Source: Sulfitobacter sp. CW3 (GTDB lineage Bacteria; Pseudomonadota; Alphaproteobacteria; Rhodobacterales; Rhodobacteraceae). Taken from it: a stretch of DNA of 64,000 nucleotides. Below, piece by piece: positions 1 through 7,984 of this stretch (position 1 is the first letter of the stretch; each line of letters starts with the position of its first letter). The DNA lies in assembly GCF_019392245.1 (NCBI RefSeq), contig NZ_JAHXRL010000003.1, forward strand, positions 434,001 to 498,000, read 5' to 3'. The notes below the pieces were generated by a model. The model saw nothing but the letters and a program-made list of their open reading frames with translations. It was not told the DNA's origin and ran no database searches. A program made the position numbers and the translations under genes.

Positions 1-740
1 GTGTGGCGAATACAGTGACCGGATTTTTCGGTGGTATGGGCGGCTGTGCGATGATCGGTCAGTCGATGATCAACGTGAAATCAGGTGGCCGGACGCGCGT
101 TGCGGGGATTGCGGCTGCGATATTCCTGCTGCTGTTCATCCTTGTCGGATCGTCTGTCATCGAACTGATCCCGCTGGCCGCATTGGTGGGCGTCATGTTC
201 ATGGTCGTAATCGGGACCTTCGCGTGGAACTCGCTTACTATCCTCCGCAAAGTGCCGTTGATGGATGCCTTTGTCATTCTGCTGGTGACGGTTGTGACCG
301 TGTATGAAGACCTTGCCGTGGCTGTGGTCGTCGGGGTTATCGTGTCGGCACTGGCCTATGCGTGGAACAACGCACGGCGCATCCATGCCAAAACCTATAC
401 GACGCCCGAAGGGGCCAAGGTCTATCAGGTGCAAGGGCCGCTGTTCTTTGGGTCATCCGAAGGGTTCGCAGAGCTGTTCGACGTGCAACAAGACCCTTCC
501 GAAGTGATCGTGGATTTTGCCGATAGCCGCGTTGCGGATCAATCCGCGCTTCAGGCGATCGAAACCATTGCTGCCAAATACGAAGCGGCAGGCAAACGCG
601 TCCAGCTGCGTCACCTGAGCCGCGATTGCCACCGTTTGCTGACGAAAGCCGGACATCTGATGATCGATAGCGACGACGATCCCGATTATCAGGTCGCCGC
701 CAACTATCAAGTGCGTACGGGTATTCTGGGCGGTCACTAG
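1..740 (+). CDS. SulP-family anion transporter, C-terminal part (5' truncated by window)
   Basis: The reading frame is open from the first base, so the N-terminal half lies outside the window. The visible 245 residues contain hydrophobic membrane segments (about residues 30-65 and 85-120), preceded by a Gly/Met-rich stretch (TGFFGGMGGCAMIGQ) typical of the SulP core around transmembrane segments 8-10. A cytoplasmic STAS domain follows from about residue 135 to 235 (EVIVDFADSRVADQSALQAI). SulP proteins carry sulfate, bicarbonate or other anions across the inner membrane; the substrate cannot be read from this fragment. A strong palindrome follows the stop codon. Confidence 0.85.
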   Translation, partial: VANTVTGFFGGMGGCAMIGQSMINVKSGGRTRVAGIAAAIFLLLFILVGSSVIELIPLAALVGVMFMVVIGTFAWNSLTILRKVPLMDAFVILLVTVVTVYEDLAVAVVVGVIVSALAYAWNNARRIHAKTYTTPEGAKVYQVQGPLFFGSSEGFAELFDVQQDPSEVIVDFADSRVADQSALQAIETIAAKYEAAGKRVQLRHLSRDCHRLLTKAGHLMIDSDDDPDYQVAANYQVRTGILGGH

Positions 741-750
741 GCGACCGTTG

Positions 751-795
751 CCGTTTTCTTTCAAAGAAAACGGACCGGAATTTTTGAAAAATTCC
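751..795. terminator. Two back-to-back perfect palindromes between convergent genes
   Basis: Two hairpins sit between the SulP stop and the convergent flavin reductase stop. The first has perfect 11-bp arms (CCGTTTTCTTT at 751-761 and its complement at 763-773). The second has perfect 9-bp arms (GGAATTTTT at 777-785, complement 787-795). Both have a one-base centre, and the internal T/A tracts supply U-runs on either strand. This suggests a bidirectional terminator. A very similar palindrome occurs at 59106-59124. Confidence 0.6.
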
Positions 796-804
796 GCCCG
801 GGCG

Positions 805-1410
805 TTAGTCGTCCGGGCGGATAATCTCGAACACGTCCGTCACGCGGGCGTAGTCGCGATAGCCCAGCCGTGACAGCGGTTGGTAGGTGGTCACGTCAAA
901 ACGGCCATCCTTGATGCAATCGTCGCGCATGTGCACGCCGATGACTTCGCCAAACACCACATAATTGCTTTCGCCTTCGATCTTGACCATCTGGGTCATG
1001 CGGCATTCAAGGCTGGCGGGGGCATTCGCGACGCGGGCGCAGGCGATTTCGCCGCACTCGGCCTTTTCGATGCCGGCGTGGCCAAATTCGTCGGCCCCAT
1101 GTGGCAGCGTCGCCGAAGACGCGTTCATCGCATCGCGCATGGCATATTCTACAACATTCACACAAAATACGCCCGTTTCGCGGATATTGGCCATGCTGTC
1201 TTTGGTGCCGTCCACATCCGCTTTGGTCCCTGTGGACGCAAACATTACTTGCGGTGGTACATAGGCTACGCCATTGAAAAACGAATAGGGGGCCAGATTG
1301 TCACGCCCTTGGGCATCGCGGGTTGATATCCACCCGATCGGGCGCGGTGTCACGATGGCATTGAACGGATTGTGTGGCAGGGAATGGCCGTCTTTTGGGC
1401 GATAGAACAT
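805..1410 (-). CDS. Flavin reductase-like domain protein (FMN-binding split barrel)
   Basis: The 201-residue product matches the flavin reductase/DIM6-NTAB family: N-terminal FYRPKDGHSLPHNPFNAIVTPRPIGWIST, then NLAPYSFFNGVAYVPPQVMFAS, which contribute to the FMN site. Members reduce or bind flavin and often act with a partner monooxygenase or in flavin supply; no partner is adjacent. I chose the start at 1410 because GGAGAG lies about 5 bases upstream, whereas a longer reading to 1449 has no clear ribosome-binding site. The gene is cytosolic, stands alone, and is convergent with the SulP gene. Confidence 0.85.
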   Translation of the reverse strand: MFYRPKDGHSLPHNPFNAIVTPRPIGWISTRDAQGRDNLAPYSFFNGVAYVPPQVMFASTGTKADVDGTKDSMANIRETGVFCVNVVEYAMRDAMNASSATLPHGADEFGHAGIEKAECGEIACARVANAPASLECRMTQMVKIEGESNYVVFGEVIGVHMRDDCIKDGRFDVTTYQPLSRLGYRDYARVTDVFEIIRPDD

Positions 1411-1494
1411 CAAACTCTCCTCAAGGTTTGCACCCATGGCTAGCGTCATGTTAGAGGCTTTGCTACCTCAAAACCGCCGACAGGGCCGCGACAC

Positions 1495-1983
1495 GTGTAC
1501 CAGATGAAACCAGAGACGGCGGCCGACCATTGGGAAGTCGAAGCACTTTATGACACATGTTTCGCCCCGGGCCGCGAGGCGTTGTCATCCTACCGGTTGC
1601 GCGACGGCATTCCTCCGGTTGCGGGGCTTAGCCATGTGGCGCGGGATGCCGACGGAATCCTTGCGGGTGCAATCCGGTATTGGCCCATTCACATCGGTGC
1701 GGCTGATGCTTTGTTGTTGGGGCCTGTGGCCGTGCACCCGACGCGTCAAGGCGAAGGATTGGGCGGTTTGCTGATCGAAGGCAGCCTGTCCCAAGCCGTT
1801 CCTTTGGGATGGTCGCGGGTGATGCTGGTGGGCGACGCGCCTTATTACGAACGCTTTGGTTTCACACTGCTGGATCAAGTCGTCATGCCCCCGCCGACCA
1901 ACCCCGCCCGTGTCTTGGGGCGTGCATTGATTGAGGGCGCTTGGGATGGCATTGCCGGTGAAGTCACGCGTTGGACGCATTGA
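1495..1983 (+). CDS. GNAT-family N-acetyltransferase (YhbS-like)
   Basis: This 162-residue protein has the GNAT fold signature: VAVHPTRQGEGLGGLLIEGSL holds the acetyl-CoA pyrophosphate-binding loop (Q/RxxGxG/A), followed by VMLVGDAPYYERFGF, the late-strand motif typical of YhbS-like acetyltransferases. The acceptor substrate is unknown. The GTG start at 1495 has an AGGG stretch upstream; ATG at 1504 is an alternative. It ends just ahead of the EcsC gene and may be transcribed with it. Confidence 0.85.
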   Translation: MYQMKPETAADHWEVEALYDTCFAPGREALSSYRLRDGIPPVAGLSHVARDADGILAGAIRYWPIHIGAADALLLGPVAVHPTRQGEGLGGLLIEGSLSQAVPLGWSRVMLVGDAPYYERFGFTLLDQVVMPPPTNPARVLGRALIEGAWDGIAGEVTRWTH

Positions 1984-2033
1984 AACGGCACGCCAAGAGC
2001 ACCACATCTAAAGCGAACAGCCGGAGAGACCCT

Positions 2034-2813
2034 ATGCAAATCGAAAGCGACCTGCCCACGACTGTGGACGTTGACGCGCGGCTTGACCAGCTCGCGGCCC
2101 GTTATAAAGGCGCAGGCGGGGTGGGCATCAATGTGCTGAACCTGATTGGCGGTAGCGCCGAAGGGTTGATCGACAAACTGCCGGGGGCCGTGCGCCGCAA
2201 TCTGGAAACCGCCACGATCAAGGCATTGGGGCAGGCGATGAAAGCCGCCACATCGACGCGGTCCATGGTGCCGGATCAGAAAAGCTGGCTGAACCAGGCG
2301 GTCAGTGCCGCGATGGGGGCTGCGGGCGGTGCGGGTGGTTTACCCACTGCGCTGGCCGAATTGCCGGTGACCACGACATTGTTGTTGCGGGTGATCCAAG
2401 GGGTTGCGGTGGAACATGGCTTTGATCCGTTGGCCGAAAACGTCCAGTTTGATTGTGTGCAGGTCTTTGCAGCGGCGGGGCCCTTGTCCGACGATGACGG
2501 TGCTGATCTGGGCTTTCTGTCGGCGCGTATCGCGCTTAGCGGTCGGGCCATGCAGGCGGTGATCGCCAAGGTCGCGCCAAAGTTGGCCGTGGTGTTGGGC
2601 CAAAAGCTGGCCGCGCAAGCGGTGCCGGTGCTGGGGGCCGTTGCGGGTGCCGCGACGAATTACGCCTATACCAGCTATTACGAAGACATGGCGCATGTGC
2701 ATTTCGGCTTGCGCAAACTGGCGATTGACGCGGATGTTCCGCATGAAGACCTGATTGACCGTTTCCGCGAAAAGGTCGGGCGCAAGCGGCTGCCGCAACG
2801 CACCAAGGTCTAA
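2034..2813 (+). CDS. EcsC family protein
   Basis: The 259-residue product matches the EcsC family: an N-terminal helical region, then a Gly/Ala-rich segment (AAMGAAGGAGGLPTALAELPVTTTLLLRVIQGVA) and a second one (VLGAVAGAATNYAYTSYYEDMAHVHFGLRKLA), which are hallmarks of the family. EcsC takes its name from the Bacillus ecs operon; its molecular function is not established. I chose ATG 2034 over upstream in-frame starts because GGAGAG precedes it at 2023-2028. It is convergent with modC, with a 12-base gap. Confidence 0.85.
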   Translation: MQIESDLPTTVDVDARLDQLAARYKGAGGVGINVLNLIGGSAEGLIDKLPGAVRRNLETATIKALGQAMKAATSTRSMVPDQKSWLNQAVSAAMGAAGGAGGLPTALAELPVTTTLLLRVIQGVAVEHGFDPLAENVQFDCVQVFAAAGPLSDDDGADLGFLSARIALSGRAMQAVIAKVAPKLAVVLGQKLAAQAVPVLGAVAGAATNYAYTSYYEDMAHVHFGLRKLAIDADVPHEDLIDRFREKVGRKRLPQRTKV

Positions 2814-2825
2814 ATCCGCAAGAAC

Positions 2826-3914
2826 CTAACGTCCGATGCTACCGGGGGCCACGGTCGTAGCCTTGAGGATGGCAAAGCACTGCGTTCCTTTTGAAAGTCC
2901 CAATTCGGCCACCGCCCGTGCGGTGACGCGTGCCAGCAGCCTGTCGGTTCCTGCGCGCAGCGCGATGGCTGCACCGGGGCCGTCACCGGGGTGGATATCC
3001 TCGATTTGCACGGGCAACACATTGACCGAGCTTAACCCCTCGGGGCGGGTCAGGGACAAGATCACATCCTGCGCCAGAACACGCAGCCGCACCCGCGCGC
3101 CGATGGGGGCCTGAACGCCCGGCAATTCGATCTCTCCGGCGCTGATCCGCAAGGTGGAAATACCGTCTGCGCCGTGGGCAATCACATCGGCCTCGATCAC
3201 GGCACCGGCCTCGCGGACCCCCAGCAGGGGGACAGCAGCGGGGTTCGACATCACCTCGAACAGCGGACCTTGGGCCTGGATCTGACCGTTTTGGATCAAC
3301 ACCAACCGGTCGGCAAGGCGCGCAATCTCGTCCACGGCATGACTGACATAGAGGATGGGCAAGCCAAGCGGGCCGTCGCGCAGACGTTCGAGAAAGGGCA
3401 GGATCTCTTGCTTTCGGGGGCCATCAAGGCTGGCAAGAGGTTCATCCATCAACAACATGCGCGGATGGCTTAGCAGGGCACGGCCTAATGCCACCCGCTG
3501 TTTTTGACCACCCGACAGGGTTGCCGGCGCACGGGTTTGCAACCCCTCAAGGCCCAGCAATGATATAACATCGGACAGCGCGGGCCCTTCGCTGCCCTTG
3601 GGCGCGTAGCGCGCGCCGAACATCAGATTTTGCGCGACGTTAAGGTGGGGAAACAGGCGGGCATCTTGGAACACTGTGCCAAGGCGGCGTTTGTGGGGCG
3701 GGACGAATATGCCTCGCTTGGTGTCGACAAGCACGTCGCCGTCGACGGCAATCCTGCCTGCGTCTGGGCGCAACAGGCCACCAACCGCGTTGATGACCGT
3801 GGTTTTGCCTGCGCCTGACCGTCCGAACAATGCGGTGATGCCCGGCCCGGCCTCAAGCGTGATATCAAGGGCGAATTCAGCGAAACGGTGCGAAACGGAC
3901 AGCGACAGGGTCAT
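2826..3914 (-). CDS. modC: Molybdate ABC transporter ATP-binding protein ModC
   Basis: This is the ATPase of the molybdate importer. Its 362 residues show Walker A (FGRSGAGKTT, about residues 30-39), the ABC signature (LSGGQKQRVALGRAL), Walker B (MLLMDEPLASLD) and the switch histidine (LYVSHAVDEI). The C-terminal third is a mop/TOBE domain (GARVRLRVLAQDVILSL, VNVLPVQIEDI) that binds molybdate or tungstate in ModC proteins. Length is normal for ModC. The start overlaps the modB stop by four bases (ATGA), so translation is probably coupled. It is last in a modABC operon. Confidence 0.95.
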   Translation of the reverse strand: MTLSLSVSHRFAEFALDITLEAGPGITALFGRSGAGKTTVINAVGGLLRPDAGRIAVDGDVLVDTKRGIFVPPHKRRLGTVFQDARLFPHLNVAQNLMFGARYAPKGSEGPALSDVISLLGLEGLQTRAPATLSGGQKQRVALGRALLSHPRMLLMDEPLASLDGPRKQEILPFLERLRDGPLGLPILYVSHAVDEIARLADRLVLIQNGQIQAQGPLFEVMSNPAAVPLLGVREAGAVIEADVIAHGADGISTLRISAGEIELPGVQAPIGARVRLRVLAQDVILSLTRPEGLSSVNVLPVQIEDIHPGDGPGAAIALRAGTDRLLARVTARAVAELGLSKGTQCFAILKATTVAPGSIGR

Positions 3915-4600
3915 GTGCCCGCGATCCTTGCGGCAACACGGCGGGCCAGCATTTCCGACAACAGCACCGCAGATACGGCCACGGCGCTGGCCATCAGGAC
4001 CATAACGACAGCCTGACCCTCACCGCCCGGTATTTGCAACGCAGACCAGATGGCGCTGGGCAGGGTTTGGGTCTGACCGGGAATGTTGGCGACAAAGGTG
4101 ATCGTCGCCCCGAATTCGCCCATCGCCTTGGCAAAGCCCATGACGGTGCCAGCCAGAACGCCGGGCAGGATCAGGGGTAGGGTCACGCGGCCAAAGACGG
4201 ATTGCCGCGATGCCCCCAAGGATGCGGCGGCTTCTTCAAGCTTGGGATCAACTGCTTCGATGGCAAGGCGCATGGCGCGCACCATCAGCGGAAAACCCAT
4301 GATCATGGCCGCCAGCACCGCGCCAGACCAGTGAAAGGCCAATTGCAGGCCGATGGACTCGAGCGCGCGGCCAAGCGGTGCGTTGCGCCCGAATGCCATC
4401 AGCAGCAGATAGCCGGTGACGACAGGGGGCAGGACCAGCGGCAAATGCACGGCAGCGTTCAGCAGCGATTTACCCCAAAAATCGCGCCGCGCGAGCAGCC
4501 AAGCGACCCACAGCGCCAGCGGTATGGCCAGAACGGTCGCCCAGACGGCCACCCAAAGCGACAGGCGCAACGCGTCCCATGCGGCGGCATCAGGCGTCAT
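3911..4600 (-). CDS. modB: Molybdate ABC transporter permease ModB
   Basis: This 229-residue membrane protein has about five hydrophobic segments and the permease EAA loop (EEAAASLGASRQSVFGRVTLPLILPGVLAG), which docks on ModC. The family forms a homodimeric inner-membrane channel for molybdate. It starts with ATGA overlapping the modA stop and ends overlapping the modC start, so the three genes form one translationally coupled operon. Confidence 0.95.
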   Translation of the reverse strand: MTPDAAAWDALRLSLWVAVWATVLAIPLALWVAWLLARRDFWGKSLLNAAVHLPLVLPPVVTGYLLLMAFGRNAPLGRALESIGLQLAFHWSGAVLAAMIMGFPLMVRAMRLAIEAVDPKLEEAAASLGASRQSVFGRVTLPLILPGVLAGTVMGFAKAMGEFGATITFVANIPGQTQTLPSAIWSALQIPGGEGQAVVMVLMASAVAVSAVLLSEMLARRVAARIAGT

Positions 4601-5328
4601 GGGGCGCGGGCCGGGGTGAAACCATAGCTGGCAAAAACAGCGCGGCTTTCGGGGGTTTGCAGATGGGCCAGAAAGGCGGTGCCTGCGTGGGTCAGTGCGG
4701 CTGCGGGATAGGTGATGGGGCTGTGCAGATCGGTGGGGACGTCATAGACGACACGGACGTCAGGTTCGGCCAACGCATCGGTGCGGTACACAATACCCAA
4801 CGGCGCATCACCGCGCGCGACCAGCGCCAAAGCGCTGCGGACATTATCGGTTTCGGCCAGACGGGCCTGCAGGCCATCCCACTGGCCGATGCCCTTTAAC
4901 CATTCAGCGGCGTAGATTCCGGCGGGCACGGCATCGCGTTGACCCATTGCCAGACGGCCATCACCCAAGAACGCCGCTATGTTCGCGGGATCGGGCACTG
5001 TTGATGTGCCTTTTGGCGCGATCAGAACCAGACTGTTGCCCAGTAGATCGATCGGGGTGTCCTGGATCACGGGGCCGTTTTCGACCAGCCAGCCCATCCA
5101 GAGGGGATTGGCAAGCATAACCACATCGGCGGGGGCACCGGCTGCGATCTGGCGCGCCATTGTGCCGGACCCGCCAAAAGACAGCGCGACCGGCGCACCA
5201 AAGTCAGCGGCCACCTGATCCAATGCGCCGCGCAGGCTGGCGGCGGCAAATACGGTCACCTGTGCAGGCTGCGCTTGCGCTGCAATTGGCCCTAAAAGCG
5301 CCAGAACGATGAGCAGTTTCTTTATCAT
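4597..5328 (-). CDS. modA: Molybdate ABC transporter periplasmic binding protein ModA
   Basis: The product is the periplasmic receptor that captures molybdate. A signal peptide (MIKKLLIVLALLGPIAAQA) leads into VTVFAAASLRGALDQVAADFG, the ModA ligand-site start, followed by SFGGSGTMARQIAAGAPADVVMLAN. I placed the start at 5328 because it gives a clean signal peptide; a longer frame to 5379 would bury it. No strong ribosome-binding site is visible for either start. It is first in modABC. No convincing ModE operator was found upstream. Confidence 0.93.
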   Translation of the reverse strand: MIKKLLIVLALLGPIAAQAQPAQVTVFAAASLRGALDQVAADFGAPVALSFGGSGTMARQIAAGAPADVVMLANPLWMGWLVENGPVIQDTPIDLLGNSLVLIAPKGTSTVPDPANIAAFLGDGRLAMGQRDAVPAGIYAAEWLKGIGQWDGLQARLAETDNVRSALALVARGDAPLGIVYRTDALAEPDVRVVYDVPTDLHSPITYPAAALTHAGTAFLAHLQTPESRAVFASYGFTPARAP

Positions 5329-5435
5329 TGCAACACTATCCGCGAAGCCTATTACACACGCAAGGGGATCACTGGTCATAGGCGGCGCAAGACGCTAGAT
5401 AACTGGGGACAAACCGCGCCTTATTCGGAACCGAG

Positions 5436-5906
5436 ATGATTAGACAATTGCCAATTTCGCTGCAAGGTGCCCGCAAAGGCGAAGCCCGCTCGCAATTCGC
5501 AGCGCTTTGCTATCGAATCCGACAGGGCAAACTGCAATTTTTGCTTATTACATCGCGGAAATCCAAACGCTGGATCGTGCCCAAAGGTTGGCCGATGCAC
5601 GCCAAGACCCCCGAGGCCGCAGCATTGCAGGAGGCTTGGGAAGAGGCGGGCGTACGTGGGCGCGTTACAGGCGGCTGTCTGGGCGTCTATTCCTATGCCA
5701 AAGAAATGGGCGATGACACGTTGTTGCCAGTTCTCGCGATGTTGTATCCTGTCGAGGTACAGGTGAAAGCTAAGCAATACCCAGAAGCCGGCCAGCGGCG
5801 GCGAATGTGGGTGTCTCGCAAGAAGGCGATGAAAATGGTGCGAGAACCGGAACTGCGCCGCATGATCCGCGATTTCGATCCGCGCCCCGGCCTGCCTGAC
5901 GCTTGA
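5436..5906 (+). CDS. NUDIX hydrolase
   Basis: The 156-residue protein carries a Nudix box (TPEAAALQEAWEEAGVRGRV, about residues 57-76), with the REUXEE element as QEAWEEAG supplying Mg-binding glutamates. The preceding WIVPKGWP matches the diphosphoinositol-polyphosphate-phosphohydrolase-like branch common in Alphaproteobacteria. It would hydrolyse a nucleoside diphosphate linked to another moiety; the substrate is not predictable. Transcription is divergent from modA, with a gap of about 107 bases. Confidence 0.88.
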   Translation: MIRQLPISLQGARKGEARSQFAALCYRIRQGKLQFLLITSRKSKRWIVPKGWPMHAKTPEAAALQEAWEEAGVRGRVTGGCLGVYSYAKEMGDDTLLPVLAMLYPVEVQVKAKQYPEAGQRRRMWVSRKKAMKMVREPELRRMIRDFDPRPGLPDA

Positions 5907-5980
5907 ACCTGGTGGCGATCGCACCATTTTATATAAGTGTTCGTTGTTAATAATGATCAAAAAGGGCAAGCTGCGGGACG

Positions 5981-6436
5981 ATGATCCAATTTACCTTGAA
6001 ATGCGACCAAGACCACCGCTTTGACAGTTGGTTCAAATCGGCCGCAGCATTTGATGCGCTGGCGCAAGCCGGGCATATCAGCTGCGCCGTTTGCGGGTCG
6101 TCGCAGGTTACCAAGGGGATGATGGCACCGCGGGTATCAACCGGAAAAACATCGCTCGAGGTCGCGCCAGAGGCCAAGGACAACGCGCCGGTTCCAATGT
6201 TGTCGGAACCCGATGGCGAGATCGAAAAAGCCATCAAAGCGTTGCGCAAGAAGGTCGAGGCGTCATCAGATTATGTTGGCGCTGATTTCGTCAAGGAAGC
6301 CCGCGCCATGCATACGGGCGAGAAACCGGAACGGTCGATCTATGGCGAGGCGCGGTTGGATCAGGCGAAAGAGCTGGCCGAAGAAGGCGTGCAATTGATG
6401 GCGCTGCCGTTTCGGCCGAAGCGGTCGACGCAGTAG
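5981..6436 (+). CDS. DUF1178 family protein
   Basis: This 151-residue protein begins MIQFTLKCDQDHRFDSWFKS and continues with CAVCGSSQVTKGMMAPRV, the DUF1178 signature. The three visible cysteines (C8 and the CxxC pair) suggest a zinc-ribbon-like N-terminal half; the C-terminal half is a charged helical region ending GVQLMALPFRPK. Function is unknown, although the family is widespread in Proteobacteria. It is followed by a REP-like palindrome. Confidence 0.88.
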   Translation: MIQFTLKCDQDHRFDSWFKSAAAFDALAQAGHISCAVCGSSQVTKGMMAPRVSTGKTSLEVAPEAKDNAPVPMLSEPDGEIEKAIKALRKKVEASSDYVGADFVKEARAMHTGEKPERSIYGEARLDQAKELAEEGVQLMALPFRPKRSTQ

Positions 6437-6451
6437 ATTTCAGCCGCCGCG

Positions 6452-6500
6452 CCGGGGCTTTGCCCCGGACCCCAGGATATTTATAAGCCAGAGAAGAAGC
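6452..6500. repeat. REP-like intergenic palindrome of Rhodobacterales type
   Basis: A GC-rich hairpin (CCGGGGC, TTT loop, GCCCCGG at 6452-6468) is followed by GACCCCAGGATATTTATAA and GCCAGAGAAGAAG. This hairpin plus tail recurs between genes in many Rhodobacteraceae genomes as I recall; only one copy is in this window. It may also end transcription of the DUF1178 gene. Confidence 0.5.
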
Positions 6501-6584
6501 GGCATGCACAGCATCGGCCTGCGCGGGCTTGCTAAGGCAGACGCTTGCGCGTAAACCGCGCCGGAGTTTTGCAACGGGGGACCT

Positions 6585-7823
6585 ATGCCTGTTCTGGTGA
6601 TGAAATTTGGTGGCACATCTGTGGCCACATTGGACCGTATCCGCCGCGCCGCTAAGCGCGTAGGCGTTGAGGTATCCAAGGGCTATGATGTGATTGTGAT
6701 CGTATCGGCCATGTCGGGTAAGACGAACGAGCTGGTCGGCTGGGTGAACGAGACATCACCGCTATATGACGCGCGCGAATATGACGCGGTCGTGTCGAGT
6801 GGTGAGAATGTTACTGCCGGCCTGATGGCCTTGACGTTGCAAGAGATGGATATCCCTGCGCGCAGTTGGCAGGGCTGGCAGGTGCCGGTCAAGACGACTG
6901 CGGCGCATTCATCGGCCCGCATCGAAGAAATCCCGCCTGCCAACATCATGTCAAAGTTCGGCGAGGGCATGAAGGTCGCGGTTGTAGCCGGTTTTCAGGG
7001 TGTCAGCCCCGAGGGGCGGATTACGACGCTGGGGCGTGGCGGGTCTGATACGACCGCTGTTGCCTTTGCTGCGGCGTTCGAGGCCGAGCGTTGTGACATT
7101 TATACTGATGTCGACGGGGTTTACACCACTGATCCGCGGGTCAGCGCCAAGGCCCGCAAACTGGACAAAATCGCATTTGAAGAGATGCTGGAGCTGGCAT
7201 CACTTGGGGCGAAGGTGTTGCAGACACGGTCGGTCGAGCTGGCAATGCGCTACAAGGTCAAGCTGCGCGTGCTGAGCAGTTTTGAGGAACAGTCAGACGA
7301 AGCTGGGACGCTGGTCTGCGATGAGGAGGAAATCATGGAAAGCAATGTCGTTTCAGGGATCGCGTTCTCGCGTGACGAAGCCAAGATGACCCTTGTGTCT
7401 GTGGCGGACCGTCCGGGTATCGCCGCTGCGATCTTTACCGCGCTCAGCGAGGGTGGGGTGAACGTTGACATGATCGTTCAGAACATCTCGGAAGAAGGGC
7501 GCACCGATATGACCTGGTCCTGCCCCGTTGATCAGACCAAGCGCGCTGAAAAAGCAATGGACGAGGCCAAGGCTGCGGGCACCATCAATTTCAACGAATT
7601 GATTGCCGACACCGATGTGGCCAAGGTTTCCGTGGTCGGCATTGGCATGCGCAGCCATACAGGTGTTGCGGCCAAGATGTTTCAGGTGCTGTCCAACGAG
7701 GGCATCAACATCAAGGTTATCACCACGTCCGAGATCAAGATTTCCGTGCTGATCGACCGCAAATACATGGAATTGGCCGTTCAGGCGCTGCATGATGCGT
7801 TCGAGCTGGACAAAGCTGCCTAA
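6585..7823 (+). CDS. lysC: Aspartate kinase
   Basis: Aspartate kinase phosphorylates aspartate, the first step toward lysine, methionine, threonine and diaminopimelate. The 412-residue product opens with VMKFGGTSVATLDRIR (nucleotide and aspartate binding) and contains TTLGRGGSDTTAVAFAAA and DIYTDVDGVYTTDP of the amino-acid kinase domain (to about residue 240). Two ACT domains follow (VSVADRPGIAAAIFTALSEGGVNVDMI; VGIGMRSHTGVAAKMFQVLSNEGINI), which give feedback control. Length and layout are standard for the single monofunctional alphaproteobacterial enzyme. ptsP lies 161 bases downstream on the same strand. Confidence 0.95.
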   Translation: MPVLVMKFGGTSVATLDRIRRAAKRVGVEVSKGYDVIVIVSAMSGKTNELVGWVNETSPLYDAREYDAVVSSGENVTAGLMALTLQEMDIPARSWQGWQVPVKTTAAHSSARIEEIPPANIMSKFGEGMKVAVVAGFQGVSPEGRITTLGRGGSDTTAVAFAAAFEAERCDIYTDVDGVYTTDPRVSAKARKLDKIAFEEMLELASLGAKVLQTRSVELAMRYKVKLRVLSSFEEQSDEAGTLVCDEEEIMESNVVSGIAFSRDEAKMTLVSVADRPGIAAAIFTALSEGGVNVDMIVQNISEEGRTDMTWSCPVDQTKRAEKAMDEAKAAGTINFNELIADTDVAKVSVVGIGMRSHTGVAAKMFQVLSNEGINIKVITTSEIKISVLIDRKYMELAVQALHDAFELDKAA

Positions 7824-7984
7824 AAACTATGCACCCTTGTGGTCGGTGGCGGGGGACTGGCGGCTTTTATGGCTGCCAGGCCTTTTCGTGACGTAAGCGC
7901 TGGAAGACAAGCGTTTATGACAACAGGCGTTTCATTTCGTGGAGGCCTGTGGTCTAAGCTGGCCTTGCGGAGGAGAAACTTACC

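Noticed and set aside
5379..5435. ModE-like operator upstream of modA
   Set aside because: Only one half-site-like string (CGCTAGATA) is visible, with no matching second half.
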